A stretch of DNA of 64,000 nucleotides, taken from assembly GCA_023055505.1 (NCBI GenBank), contig JALIRH010000061.1:1139501-1203500 (forward strand). Reading direction: 5' to 3'. The stretch comes from Callipepla californica brunnescens. Its lineage: Eukaryota > Chordata > Aves > Galliformes > Odontophoridae. Position numbers and translations under genes: made by a program. Of the stretch, positions 24,230 through 37,810 are shown one piece after another; the first letter of the stretch is position 1; each line of letters begins with the position of its first letter. The notes beneath the pieces are model-generated. The model worked only from the letters and a program-made list of their open reading frames with translations. It was not told where the DNA came from and did not search any database.

Positions 24230-24835
24230 CACAAGTTACAAATGCAGGGAAATTGACATCATGTCTGGGTCCGTCCCAAGCTGTCCCATGGAATCTCTGT
24301 GTGCCTTCCTGACAGCAGCTGGAGATAATGGAGTAAGTGAAAGTGAGCACAAGCCCCTAGAGTGACATCAGCCCATGTTGTGGAGTCTGGAGTACATGTG
24401 GGTCTGGAAGCGTGTGTGTGTAAGGATCAAGCCTGCAAATAGGTGAATTGGCCTGGGTGGGAGGGTGAGCATCTCCAAGGGCAAGATCACAGGAGAATCT
24501 GTCCATGGGTTGGATAAGGGGAGTCCCAGCCACCTGCCAGAGGGATCATAAGATCTGGGGCAAAATCAGTTGGTGTTCCTGTGTGATTTTGTGTGATTCT
24601 GTACCAGCAACTGGACTGGGGCTACAGTCTCATGGGCTTGCATGTCTAGGTACCAGCAACTGGGGAGCTGGAATCCATGAACAGTTACTGCAAAGACTGA
24701 ACGTTGAAGCCATGCTGCTGGAGTCACTCAGCTTCTCATGGAGGTCCCATGAGTGGACTTCTATTCGGCTCAGCCAGTGATGGCAGCTGGACAAGGCCAT
24801 TGGTGCTGTTTGCATTTGCATGAGTGCTGAGAAAG
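24230..24835. repeat. Unclassified GC-richer block with internal duplication
   Basis: This is a roughly 600-bp block clearly richer in GC than both sides. The 14-mer GTACCAGCAACTGG occurs twice, 49 bases apart (24601-24614 and 24650-24663), and GTGTGATTTTGTGTGATTCTGT adds a short local repeat. It grades into TG-rich sequence after 24835. The look is that of a decayed avian LTR or other interspersed repeat, but I cannot assign a family, orientation or ends. Open frames on both strands (24505-24780 plus, 24630-24857 minus) overlap each other and carry no domain, so I do not call a gene. Confidence 0.4.
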
Positions 24836-24900
24836 TGTGTAGCCAATATGAGCACATATGTATGTGTGGTGTTGTATATGTGTGTTTTCAAGTATGTTTA
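24836..24900 (+). repeat. Imperfect TG/TA-rich simple repeat
   Basis: This is a degenerate alternating purine-pyrimidine stretch (GTGTGTAG...ATATGTATGTGTGGTGTTGTATATGTGTG) at the right edge of the GC-richer block. Confidence 0.6.
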
Positions 24901-26875
24901 CTGTGAATACATGCTTATGCTCCCAAGCTGGTGAAACCTGAGTTCGTGCATCTATGTATAAATCTGTTCAGAATCGATATACAGTAACAGGTGCTACAAA
25001 CTATTAGAAAAAAATATTTTTAGAAAAAGCTATTAGAACCATCTCTCGACAGAGATGTTTTTTGTTTTTAAATACAATATAATGCCTAAAAATATCAGAA
25101 TAGCAAGGCTGTAATTATAAAATCCTTCTAGATCAAACAAAAATTATTAGCATACTCTCATTATTTACTTTTCCCACAGTCTCAGAGACAACTTATGATG
25201 GTTTAGTGTTGATCACAGAAAGTGTTATAGGCGCGTGATACAAACAGAGCTGTGATAATTTTATTATTTTCTATTTACAAAAAGAAAACCAAATACAACA
25301 CATGCAAAAACAACCTCATTTTCTCACCCTGTTGCCTTTTTGCAAGTAAAACGAAAGTACGCTGGATTTGGGAACATTCAGGAGGCTTTGTTGAGGAAAT
25401 AAGAATATCTCTTGATTTCAGTTAGGTTAGAAAAAAAAACAGGAATATTCTTTGATTCAGAATATTCGCTACATTGAGTTTGCTCTGAATGTAGTAAAGA
25501 ATATGTAGAGAAAGTTCAGTTATTGAGACCATATGTCTACTCCACTGAATCACTGATGCCCAAAGGCATAACGACTCAGTGCCTATGGTGAAGCAGCCAA
25601 GAAGTTATGTTTAATTGCATTGATTAGTGCCACCTGCATTGCTTTGACTATTGCAGACTGTTGATACAGTCAAAGTTCCAAGACTTTAATGTTTGTTCTT
25701 ACACAGTTCTTCAGAAGCAGAAGTGTATTTTTCTTCTGATGTGACTCTAATCAAATTAATATCTTTCTTCTAGGCTTTTTTTTCCTATCTGTTCTGTGAA
25801 GCTTCAGATGTTCAAAGCAAATAGAGTCTATAAACCCAACCCTTTCATTTTTGTTTTGCTTATGGCCCATTTAAACAAAAGTATCAGAAATAAAAATGTC
25901 TGTCTAAAAGTTTGCTGTGCTTCTATGCCTTTATTTAAGGCTTACAAAACTCCCAGTTACCTTCCTTGATACAGACGAGTATGTAATAAAAGCCAAGGAA
26001 TTTAACTTGAAATAGATATAAAGGAAGAAAAAAAGTCTTTCCTTCAAGTAGATTAACCATGAGACTAATAATAAAAACAAGTTAAAAATAATAAAAATAA
26101 AACCTTCCCTTGATTAAAACATAACAAAGACCACAAAGATATTCTACTTCAAATAACTGTCTACATTACATTTCTTGACTATGAAGTTTGCTTGGTATAT
26201 AATTACCTCACTTCTTAATTACTTCTTTTTAAAATTATGTGCAATTTTTTTCCTGAGTTTTTGAAATCAAGAATCATGTCCCACTAACAATATTAGATGC
26301 CTACCTATGTGTGAAATTTGCAGTAAGAATTGGAAGAGCTTCTGGGAGGCCAAAACCCCATTTTCTCTCACCTCTAGCTGATTTTTGCTTAAACTCTACT
26401 GAGATAGTTTTGAGAACACAGATTTTATGGTCCCCCAACATTTCACTATCCTTAGTGATAGATGTTTCTCCCTAGACTCTAACCAACTATTTTGCTGCTG
26501 CTTTAACACAAAATTTTAATTCTGTCCATCTTCAATCCTGAGAATAGACTGTGCTCGCTTTTCTGCAGTGCAACACTATTGTCATTGTCCTTGATGCGAC
26601 CTGCGCAAAGACATGAACAGTAAAATTTGCTTTGGTCATAATCATGCAGCAAGTAGCAAAATGAAGAATTCTTGATTTTGTTTCATTTTTTTCCCACCCT
26701 GTAGAACTGTAGGAAATTTACCCCGAATTTTTAAGCTATGATTGCAATGCGAGTTTGTGGGAATACAAGAAAGACTATTAAGAGGAGAAGCTGTGGAGCA
26801 AGATAAATAGCATGAAAAAGCAACACTGAGAACCAAGGACATCTCCAGAAGAAGAGAAAAGCAAAGTCAAGTAAG
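24901..26875. other. AT-rich non-coding stretch, nothing recognised
   Basis: No gene or known repeat is visible. The last 200 bases (about 26670-26875) just before the short LTR are not recognised as retroviral internal sequence. Confidence 0.45.
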
Positions 26876-26880
26876 CTGCA
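26876..26880. repeat. Target site duplication, left copy (CTGCA)
   Basis: CTGCA immediately precedes the TG at 26881 and recurs exactly at 27117-27121. Confidence 0.6.
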
Positions 26881-27116
26881 TGATGGCTATGTGATGATGA
26901 CCCTGACTGGAGGAAGAGAGCGTGGCTAAGAATGACTCATGACCCTGACTGGATGAGCGTTTCCATGCATGGTTAAGGAGTGTTTGTGGAATGTTTTGTT
27001 GACATGTAAAGGCGAGCAAGAAAGTTAAAAGAAAGAACTTGCGAATGTATATAAAGGATGTTGGAACCTGTAACAAAGAATTTGGATTGTTCACATCTGA
27101 GTTCGTGCCTCGGACA
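26881..27116 (+). mobile_element. Short solo LTR of an endogenous retrovirus
   Basis: This is a 236-bp block beginning TGATGGCTAT and ending CCTCGGACA, flanked by an exact 5-bp duplication CTGCA. It contains a strong TATA box, TATATAAAGG, at 27048-27057, placed as in a retroviral U3 with about 60 bases left for R and U5. The upstream half carries a 15-bp direct repeat ATGACCCTGACTGGA (26897-26911 and 26939-26953), as is common for U3 enhancer duplications. No AATAAA follows the TATA box; AACAAA at about 27072-27077 may be its decayed form. No retroviral coding sequence or second LTR is near. A host promoter fragment is the alternative. Confidence 0.6.
27048..27057 (+). promoter_or_regulatory. 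TATA box of the short LTR
   Basis: TATATAAAGG is a near-consensus TATA box. Transcription would start about 25-30 bases downstream, inside the proposed LTR. Confidence 0.6.
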
Positions 27117-27121
27117 CTGCA
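27117..27121. repeat. Target site duplication, right copy (CTGCA)
   Basis: This matches 26876-26880 in 5 of 5 bases directly after the terminal CA. Confidence 0.6.
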
Positions 27122-29914
27122 AGAATTCTAAGGAAAAGTGTTAAGAGAACAATTACATGACTTGGAGAATTTTGTGGGGGGAAGTACACATGGAAGAAAA
27201 CATAAGCATTCTTGCTTAAAACCTAGTAAATGGGAGAAAAACTGCAGTACTGGCGACTGGTAGCGACAGATGATTTTTTTGCTATGAATAAAATCTGAGG
27301 AATAGAATAAAATCAACTATAGTCTTCAAAGTGAAAGCAAATAACTTGTTTTTTTTTGAAGGAGGGAAGAATGGATGCCAAGCTACAAAGCAATGTGTGA
27401 CATGGGCAGGAGCATAGTCTTTGTAGCTGCATTCAATCGCTGCAAGCAATATTTATACAAACATACAGATTTGTTTTGTCAATGTCTGAAAAAAGCTGCT
27501 ATAATAAACCAAATTATACAATTTTTGACTGTGTTACTTAGTAGAAGAAGTCTTATATGAAAAAAAAACTACTGTTCAATGGTATAATGGAATGAAATTT
27601 TCCTTTGTTCATTCACACACTTGGCAACAAAAAAAATAAAACACTGCAAAAAACTGGGAATATTATAGGACTCATCTCTCATCCTCTTAGAGGAATTCCT
27701 AACAGCCATCTGCAAAATCACTCTTATTGATTTGGAAGTAACTCAATTTCATTAAAAAAACTACCAAACATACTTAACAAAAGCATTTTTTAATATATAT
27801 TTTTCATTCTTTGCTGTAGGATACAGCATCCCAGAAAAAAATAAAATAAAATTATAAACAAATGTGTGGAAAAGGAAGATCAGAAGTAAAAAGATCATTC
27901 TGCCTCATCCATTTATTTGCCACTTATTTGTGACTCAAATATGACTAATAACTAAACTTAACAGAGGAGTGAGTGGTAATATTTTCCCATGTAGCAGTTA
28001 CCTGAGCATTAGCAGAATCTCTTCCTAACCTCACCAGATGCATATCTTCCAAGCTGTAAGGATATGCTTGTCCAGCTCTTTGATTAAAAGTAATTAGATT
28101 CAGACTTCCTGAATGAGAACACGTCCTGTGGAAACAGAGGGTGTGTCCATATCATTACTTAAATTGTTTGACCTTTCTAGACTCTGAAAAGTTCACTTGC
28201 AAAAAGTTTCTGAGAGGGTTGTTGTGTTTTTTCTTCTAAAATTATTAAAAAAGCACCAATTGTCTTTTGAAATTAGAATCATGATAGGTGATTATAACAT
28301 GTTCCAATATAATGATACTATCTTACTCTTCGTATTTTGTAGATGCCATTTTAGAAATTGGGTTGTATAAAGCATAAGACTGGTGATCTTCTCAATTAAA
28401 AAAAATGTAATATGAAAGCATAATAAACTCAGATATTTGTATTAATTAAAGGTGTAAAACTTTAGGTCCGCTTCCATGGAAAATTTTATTTTCCTCTGGT
28501 GGGTCACAAATAATTCAAATGAAATTACTATTTTATTTCTTTAATTCTGGATCGAGTTTAAAAAGTTACTGGTTAGTAGAAATGCTAGAATAATATGCAT
28601 ACTCTAATAAATAAACAGATCAAACAAAGCTGTGTATCACTGGAAGGGAACTTTAGCAAGATAAGTCTCTCTATAAATTTCTTCCCATATGTAACACTTT
28701 ACTTGCAGTGAGGGTATTGCCTGTGATGCAAGTCAATTTTTATTTAGTGTCTCCAGACAATGTACATGGAAAATTAGTCTTTCCAGTCTGGTGTATGTAA
28801 AAAGTATACTCATCAAGGAGAGGCTTCCAGAAAACCTGAAGAGAAAGTGCATACTCCAAATCTTTCCCCTTCCACAAGATTAGAACTACTATCAGGCAAA
28901 AATCATTGGATAATTCATACTGGAAAGGATCACATCTACCTCTCTAATTAGCGTGAGAGAATAAGAATTAAATTTTCAAATCAGAAGGAAATGAACCTTT
29001 GGACATTAAACCAGGCTGACTTGAATTGTTAGATCCCTTCAGCAGAGCTTGTACTTCCATATTATAATGCTGGCATTCAAAAGCTATCTTGTTACTCAGC
29101 AAATGCAAACACAACTTGAACTGCCTTGAGTGATCTAAGGTCCATGTGGTCATGTGAAAAAGGCACCAGCCTTCGTTAACAAGCTCTACCTTGCAATAGG
29201 GCTGATGAGGTTTGCTGCTGTGGTTTGTTATGGAGACTCCTGGCTTTACTTCCTTTGGAACATGAGCAGAGTGAGCTTGTGTCTCTTGAAGCAGATGTAT
29301 GCCAAGTATGCCCTACAGAAAAGAAACACAAGATTAGTTCCTTCAGGAAGCCTGGAAACCACTATGCTTGGTACAGAGTTCCCTGAGGTAATTTTTTGGT
29401 GTTCTAGTATTTTTTAGCACCCGAGGGAGATTTCTAGAGTGTTAGACACAGGCACCTCCACAAATTAAGTTTTAGAATCTTAAGTCCTTTTACAGAAGTA
29501 GTAAAGAAGTAATCCCACTTACTACAATGAAGCAAATAGAAAAAATAATGACTGGACACTTAAAGAGACCAGCCATCCTATGCACTGAAGGAAACAGGAA
29601 AATATGGGGAAAAAAACTTCAAATTAAAGACTCTGTTGTGTGATTCATATTCATAGAGTAGTTAGGGAGGATAAATTAAGTTTGTATTAGCTATCTTGAT
29701 CTGATGTTTCCTGATTTCTCAGTAGGAGTGAGATTTTAGAAGACATTTTCGGAACAGGAAAAGAAATTGTAGCTGAGAAATTGCTCCATTCAAGAGAATG
29801 CACTTAAATAAAATAATAGCAAAAACAAAACCAGAAGAACAAATAACAAACAAGTTCAACTAAAGTAGGAAATGGTAAGAGAGGAAAGTAAAAAAAGCTG
29901 ATTTGGCCAGATAA
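27122..29914. other. AT-rich non-coding stretch, nothing recognised
   Basis: It contains short A and T runs only. The open frame at 29154-29417 (87 codons) has no domain match by eye. Confidence 0.5.
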
Positions 29915-30191
29915 TTCTCAGCAGTGTGTGGCTATAGGACAAGGGGAAATGGGCACAAAATGATGCATAGGAAGTTCAGCACAAATGTGTGTGGGAACTT
30001 CTTCACAGTGCAGTGACGGAGCACTGGCACAGGCTGCACAGAGAGGTGGTGGAGTCTCCTTCTCTGGAGATGTTCCAGACCAGCTTGGACATGTACCTGT
30101 GCAGCCTGGGCTAGGGAGCTGCTTTGGCAGGGGGTTGGACTCAATGATCTTTAGAGGTCCCTACAATTCTGTGATTCTGTGATTCCGTGAT
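29915..30191 (+). mobile_element. CR1 LINE 3' UTR, best preserved copy
   Basis: This is a 5'-truncated CR1 on the plus strand that stays close to the family pattern: ATAGGACAAGGGGAAATGGG, GCACTGGCACAGGCTGC, AGAGAGGTGGTGGAGTCTCC, TTCTCTGGAGATGTTCCAGAC, GGCAGGGGGTTGGACTCAATG, then GATCTTTAGAGGTCCC and an ATTCTGTGATTCTGTGATTC tail. The low divergence suggests it is the most recent CR1 insertion here. It holds no coding part; the short frames at 29932-30182 on both strands are by-products. Confidence 0.95.
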
Positions 30192-30435
30192 ATACTTCCA
30201 GATTACTTTATACTGTCTAAAACTTAAAACTCAGTAATCAACAGTGTCACTCACTATATTTTATGCTGTCTATAATGGGAAGTTATAGATTAACACACCA
30301 GCAATCTGTATAATTGCAATGCCATCTCATCCTGAATATCCAGCCATTCATACACCAAAATGGTTTGCAGCAACATCCTGTCAAATCAGATAAAGGATTT
30401 AAAGTTTTGATTTCTACTGTTTACTACTTTATTGG

Positions 30436-30469
30436 TTTTTTTTTTTGTTTGTTTGTTTGTTTGTTTGTT
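30436..30469 (+). repeat. Poly-T followed by (GTTT)n microsatellite
   Basis: Eleven T are followed by about five to six GTTT units. Confidence 0.9.
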
Positions 30470-32212
30470 AAAGAGTGTACAGGTATTTTAGAAATCTAGG
30501 AGATACTTGTGCTTTAATGCCTTGTCCTGAAAAAACAGTAAGAACAGTAAGAAATAGTAATAATAATGGCTACATTTCTTGGTAATTCAGACAACCAGTA
30601 ATTCAGATATCTTTTTATGTTCAACAACCAATTTCAAATATGAGAATGGTGTATTTGTAGAGTTTTTTTATGGAGAATATCATGAGTGATCTGGATCTGT
30701 TATTAGAAGATAAACATCTGTACATAATTAAACTATGGAAACCTGTGATCTTTTTTTACAGTACTTCTGATCTTAGTCCAAAAGCTTGCTCTAAATGTGT
30801 GAAGTGGTTAATTTCTTGCAGAACATCTTTTAAACATCATGCCATCATCTATTCAATATAAGTTCCAAAAGTGATTTACTGAAAGTGCTTAATGTAATTA
30901 ATAGTGGGAATTAAATCATTCAAAAATGATAACAACACTTTTATATATGCTTCTATAGAATTTTATGTTCTTTTGGACATGTCACTGTAATTTTAGGATA
31001 CTAGGAACCTTTCTGGGTGCAGTTCTGTTCTGAAATTCCAGTCTTAATGTTTTTTATTTAGGTGTGGCATAATAACCTTTACTATGAATTATATACATTG
31101 CTGTTGGTTTGGAATGGTCAATAAACAACACATTTACACAAAATTACAATATAACATAGGACAAAAAGAAATAGAAAGGAGTTACAAAATCTGTGAAAAT
31201 AGAATTAACTTCTACTGTAAATTTTCAAATTAAATCAAAATGAAAATTTTATGAAAATTTGCAAAGCCTAGCTGCATAGTGGCAATCTTAGTAGCTAACA
31301 AAACATTTTCAAATCATCTAGAAGAGCCCTTCTGAAATATCTGAAGAATGTTTGGTCCTTTCCAGGACTTTTCTAAAAAGAAACGCCTTTAAAATTGTAA
31401 TGCTATAATACACTTCCAAAAATTAAATACTATATAGTGCAAATGGTCATTTGAAATGGACATGTAAGTTTATTTGTACAATTAGACTGAGATATGTACA
31501 TGATTAGATATATTCTGATAAACACCTCTCAGTAAAATCACCTATAAAAAGCTATCTGAATTATCTGTAGACAGAAGGAAGCATAGTGCTGTTGATTTTA
31601 GATCACTGTCCAGCAGTGCCATAAAAAATATTGAGGTAGCAATTAGAACAGAACTGCAGAAAATTAGTATTTTTTTCCAGAAATTCATGCTGATATTGCA
31701 GTGCAAGAAGAGGCTCTAATTCTTTTCTAATTATGTGTTCCAAAACTTGTTTGGAATGTGTTTGTGAAATATTTATTTAAGCTGTTCCTTCTAGCTGTCC
31801 TGCAGTATAAGCTATAAGGCACAGAGATTATACACGTGTCCTTATACATGACATTTTGGAAATGTACAGTATCTGTGTCTCATAATATTCCATTGAATTG
31901 ACATCCAGAAATATACACACAGATTGTTTGAACAAAACATTATAATAATTCAGTCATGGGCAGAGCCTATAGTATCATGTCTTCTGGATAAGAACTCAAA
32001 TTTTAGTGAACTACAGCCTAATCACATTCTAAAGCTCTGGCTAAATCACGAAGAGAGCACTATCAAGCAAAAGGTGAATGCACACGTTAAAACAGATTTC
32101 GGGAATTTCATCCTCATGTTACCAGTTCTGACAAGTTCCTTACTTCTTCATACCTATTTGCTAAAAGGAGTGCTGAAATTCCTGAGGGCTAGTAAATCTT
32201 TCCTACAAATAG

Positions 32213-32231
32213 AAAAAAAAAAAAAAAAAAA
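32213..32231 (+). repeat. Poly-A tract (A19)
   Basis: This is an uninterrupted run of 19 A. The 104-codon open frame ending in it (31924-32238) has lysine codons at its end only because of this run and no recognisable domain. Confidence 0.9.
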
Positions 32232-33440
32232 GATTTAAAGCTATATCTGCTTATTTTCTTTAATGTGTTATAAACAATATCATTCAATTCATTTTGGAAT
32301 GAAGAAATTAAAGCATTTAATCAGTCCTGGGGCTTTTAAGAATATTACTTCAGAAATGTGTCAGAGAATTAAAGTCGTACCACAGCATGTTCTGGTTTGG
32401 TGATTTGGGACTTATTTTCCAGAAAATCTATAGCAACAACACTCAGTCACCTAGAATCAACCACCTAGGTCAGTGTCCATGTATAAAGCAATGCTGCATG
32501 TACACAAAGAAAAATAAGCTCTGATACTAGTATCTGAAAATGGTTGATCTGCTTAGGTTCTGCCACACTGAAATTTTAAATCCTTTCCTCAGTGTTAGAT
32601 CTGAGGACTCCTTGTTTTCATTGCCACAGTAGGATATTTTGAAAAGCAGCCTTCATTGCTACTCTTCGCAGAAGAACATTCAATCTCACAGTGCTGCAGT
32701 GACTAGGATTGACTGCCTATATGTAAAAGAAAAAGAAATAAAAGAAAACCCTAGAGGTTTCACCTCTTCAGGGCAAATGAAAGTTACAGCAACCAACCAT
32801 ACAGACTCTATAAAGATAGTGAATCTCCACACCTTCTATATTAGGCTAAGTATACAAATCTAGATAAAACACCTACATGCTTTCCCTTGTCTCAGTTTCC
32901 TCAGTGGTTTGAAACACTTCTTTGATCTCACATTAGAGTCCCCTAGGGTGTTTTTGATCTCAATCCCTGTAGCTTGTGATTTCTGATCTGATCTTGTTTC
33001 ACTTGTGTATCCAGTTTTCTGCTTTTGTTGTTTTCAATGCAGCTTACTGTGGTCAGTGACAGACTACTACACTGTCATAATCAACTTCCAAAACAAAATA
33101 ACATGTTTCTTGCCTTCCTTAATCTATAGATTGCTCATAAGAACTGGCAAACACCTCCAGATGTCAAGAGGATTAGGAGAGCATGGGTCTTCTTCTGAAG
33201 TCAGTGGCCCAGGGTGCAATGATGAAATGGGAAAAAGAACATAAATTGACACTGGTCAAAATATCTGCGATTTGAGTTCAAACTGGGGAGTCTTCTGTAA
33301 CTTATTCAGTATAGAGAGTGACTACTTACACATGGGTAGGCATTCAAATTCTAAAGTACTCCAATGTGGACGATTTGTTAGAATTCAGTTGCTTGCTGAA
33401 AAGCTGCGCATTTCAAGGAAAAACAAAATATTTTCCTGCC

Positions 33441-33458
33441 TTTTTTTTTTTTTTTTTT
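33441..33458 (+). repeat. Poly-T tract (T18)
   Basis: This is an uninterrupted run of 18 T. Confidence 0.9.
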
Positions 33459-36400
33459 GACAAAACTATACTTCTGTCCAAACTCATTTTCAATGAAAAG
33501 CCTAATAATAATGAATTGTTATATATATATACTTGGTTTGACAGATCTGTAATAATATTTTTTTAAGGTACACCCAAACATAAAATATTAGTGAAGAGGA
33601 TATTCTTTGGTGTGAAGCACAACAACATAAATATATGAGAAAAGTTATGGAGGTATTTGATTAAATAAATCAGCTGGAAAAAGTATGTAGCAGAGTCAAA
33701 TTAACAACATTAAAAGAGAAATATGTCTGGGCAACCCGGTAAGATTTTATGTTTATTATTTAATAATAAGGATCATCATTTTGAAGAATGTTCAAAATAA
33801 GAATGATAAGATTATTCCTGATGATGTAAAAATGGTCAGTTGGTAATGACAAATGGTTTGAAATAACATTAATGGTATTTCGATTATATTTTTCTGTAAG
33901 GTCAAGTGGGAACTGCAACAATGACAACAGTATGTAGGGATCAGTATAAGAGTTACGCAGTTAGTCAAACTGGTATGACTAGATACTGGGAATTATTGAA
34001 GGAGTTGGTAACATTTCTATCTAGTTTATATACCTAATTCAACAGTAAAGATTAAGATTGTACCTTAACCAAGGGTATCTGTGACTCCAGAAACAGTAGT
34101 ATTGACAACAGATAGGGAGAAAAATAAGTGCAAAAAGGCTTAGAGCATCTAGCTTTCAGTATATTACTCTTAAATAGAGTATGCAAATATTAAACATTAA
34201 AGGAGAATTCACCACTAACACTGATAGAATGGAGACCACATAAAAATAAAGGGGAATTCAAGGGTGTGTTTAGGTTGAACTAGAGGGGAAAAATGAGAAG
34301 AGGGAGTTTGGCAAATTAAAATCTTGAAACTTTTCATCTCTAGTTGATCTGATTTTATCATTTAAATCCAAGATAAAGTGCTTTAAAAACATTTTTTCCT
34401 TCTTCTTTCTCCTGTTCGCTATCACATTTTAGTGATTCTTTTAGTTGACTTAGATGGAGTCAAATTGGAAATGAAAAATGCCATTCAGAACAGATTTTTA
34501 ATTTCTCTGCCTGTACAGCTCCTAAAATGTTTGTTTTCTTTTGCGATACATTAGATTCAGAAGCCACTCAGTTTTCCTTAATAGGTAAAAATGAACATAA
34601 TATAGCCTTTCTTTGTTGAGATATAGCAAGTTAACATATAAACTGGTGACAATGCCACAACAATCCAGAAACTCTTTGATGATGTTCTTGGTGCTAAAGA
34701 GAATTTCCTTTAAAGTTACCTCTGGCATATCACGTTATATTTATATTTATGGGATTATTATTTAGTAAGATATGCATGTAATTTAATAATTTGTCTACCG
34801 AAACACATTTCAAAACTCCACCTAAGTAGGTGCACTATTTTCTTGACTAAATTTTCAAAAGGTGTTCACTACCTCTCCTGTATTTATCTGTATTCATTTC
34901 ACAGTTGTGTAAACTCACAGTTGTATCAGTTGATGGATTCAGTTGTTAGCAGTGGGTGCTCAACTCAATTCTGAATATGGAATATCTATTAGAGTAGATG
35001 GGATGCGAATTATTACCGCACAACAGAAAATTAAAAGACAGAAGTTTGAAAAATGCTTTCTAAAGTAGCTTGTGAAATGCATTGCAAGACAGGGAGTCTG
35101 AGCTAAATAAGAGCACAAAAAGAGGCATTCCTGTATGAGACTATGCTTCTATTATGCGTGGGAATGCAGACACAGGGCTATTGGCTAAGAGAAATATGTT
35201 AATCTCCTTTGATCAAAATGAAAGATGAAAATACTTAAATAAATTTTGAATTTAAAATACTACTAAAGCTAAAAGGTAATGAAGATGTGGGGTGAGAATT
35301 CCCTGTGCTACAAAATGTATTACCTTGCTATCCATAATCATAGTCAACTGTTCATTACTTTGCCAGTCTGCACTCTTAATTTGGTTGAAGCAGTCTGAGA
35401 CTTTGCATGTTTACCCTGGAGAGCTAATTTTCTCTTCAGGATGCCCCCAACATTTTGGCAGTTGCTAGTGCTTTTCCTGTCCCTCCAGGAAATGAATGAA
35501 TTGATGAGGACTGACTGATAAGAGGAACTATCTGTTGTTCCCTTGAAGACTGAGCTGAAAAAGCTAATAGTTTTCCTGGATGGGACAGGATGTTGGACTA
35601 TTCTATGGCATCAGAGCCTTTCCCACATCTACCTCATTCGGCCTAAGCAGCTCAATCTTTTCGGAAAAGCTTTCAGCTCCTTTTCTGATTTCTCATCAAA
35701 GCTAGAACTAGTATGCCATCTTTAAAGTGAAAAACTATCTCAAAAATAAAACAGTATTTTTTTTTTCTGTTCTTTCCTCAATCTGGATATTTATTCTCTA
35801 CTGAAAAGAAGGAACAGATTTTGTAGATGTAGCTTTAGAAACTTAATAATGGCATACATATTTGGCATTTGAAATTCCCAAGTGAGGCTCTTTCATTGGA
35901 AAATCATTACTCTGATGTTCCAGTGGCATTAGGAATAACAGCAATGCCATTATGATGTACTGAAAACTGTGTAATCAGGTGTGGTGTTTTAAAATCATTT
36001 TTAGAAAATTATGCTTTTTAAATTGTTATCTATTTAAGAGTCTAAAACCTTTAAGCTATGAATTCTGTGCAAGTGAAGTGACATTAGGGGTTGTAATTTA
36101 TAGATAAAAATTCTACAGCAGACAGTATAATATCAGAATATCTCCTGGACACTGACTAACAGAAAACATTGAATTGAATTATGTAAAAAACTTCATTGTG
36201 GATCTTAATGCTACCTAAGAGCACAGTTGTGAGCAAAAATTAACCATCCTTTTAAAATAAAGATTTACTTAACATCCTGAATCTGCAGTAAATATGTCTG
36301 TTAAAAGGGAAAAAAGCCTGAAGGAAATTACTAAGTCCTAACAGAAGGATTTAAGATACTCCGGCTTGAAAAATCAGATATCAGAAGGACTTTACTGGGC

Positions 36401-37116
36401 AGACAAAAAAATGATATGGAAGTAAGTAGCACAGGTACCTAAACAGGAGATATTTTTTAAATAAACAGTAGTAATAAGTATACAACCCTGATTTCAAGCC
36501 AAATAGCCGATTATTAGCCGCACAATAATGAAACTGCAAAATAATAGCACAAATTTCAAATTCCTAAATAGAAATGAAGATATTTCTGTTTACTAAAACC
36601 ACTGTGGAAGAAACAGGAAATTAAATAGCAAATCTTTCACACCTTCTTTTGTATTGATTGTATGAGGTTACAAGGGTGTAAGGAGCAAGTTGGTTTATTT
36701 TCATTTTGCAAAAAAACTTGTGGTCCTAAGTTAGTTTGGTTGATACAGACTTATGAAAATATACACATTTTTCTCTCATTTTACCAAATGAGAGAAATGG
36801 CAGTAGCTATCATACCCCTTGTGAACAAACGCATTAGTGAACATTTCTGAGATTAAAAAATTAAAGACATGAGCAGACAAACAAGTTATTCCACGGTACA
36901 CCAATGTTTGAATCTTTGCCACACCAGCTCTTTTCAGGAACTACACATATGCAGTGCTCTTACCCTGAGGCACATGCTGTTATATGTTAGGGAGATTATT
37001 CTTCTCCTGAAGAAGGATATGCTCCCTCAGATTGCCACATTGTAAAGATCTGTAGTTTCTGTAGAAAAACCCTTCTGTCAATCAGTACATAGCTTCACTT
37101 GCAAAATATATATACC

Positions 37117-37152
37117 AAAAAAATAATAATAATAATAAAATAAAAAATAAAA
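37117..37152 (+). repeat. (AAT)n/(AAAAT)n simple repeat
   Basis: This is an A run with about five AAT units, continuing into AAAATAAAAAATAAAAA. Confidence 0.85.
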
Positions 37153-37788
37153 AGCCCAACCATGCTTTTAGAAGACATTTTTCACAGTAGAGAGATCATG
37201 CAGAAAAAACACACAAGCATGTTGGATGAATTCATGTCTGCTTTTTAAAATAATAATGTTCTCTTGATGACATGATCATTGTATCATATGGAAATGATTG
37301 GGACACAAAGAAAACTGCAGTGTTTACTACAAATGCTTAAGATCATTATACATTTCCTGCAGTAATAAAGGCTTATTGGATCAATGAGTCCTATCTCCTG
37401 TATAATATAGACTGCAGAACAGAATCCAGTCACTCCATAATATGTATCATAACATAAAGGCATTCAGTTTGAGAAATAAATGCTATTTAAGAGCTGGAAT
37501 AGTTTTTAATAGTTCATTACAGAATCACTGAAAAACAAGATCCTTACTTGTTCTTAGAATATATACTACTTCAAGTTTCTGTAATAGGCATAGAGTAAAT
37601 CATTTTACTGCAAATGACTGAAGTCAGGTAACTATTTGGACTTCTCAGTGTAGCACAGTTTTCTGATATTATAGTATGTATGTATTGCTGCTCTACTTTA
37701 TCTAATTCTTATACATCTAAGACTACAGTGAGGACTCTAGGCTTACTTTTAAATATGACTAGTATTGTCTGTTATTAACAGTATTAGG

Positions 37789-37810
37789 TTTTTTTTTGTT
37801 TTTTTTTTTG
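37789..37810 (+). repeat. Poly-T tract with one G
   Basis: Twenty-two bases, all T except one G at 37798. Confidence 0.85.

Noticed and set aside
27117..27310. Retroviral primer binding site after the short LTR
   Set aside because: No sequence directly after 27116 starts with TGG and matches a tRNA 3' end; the element is better read as a solo LTR.
32213..32231. A19 run as the tail of a processed pseudogene
   Set aside because: The upstream sequence has no recognisable coding similarity and no target duplication was found by eye.
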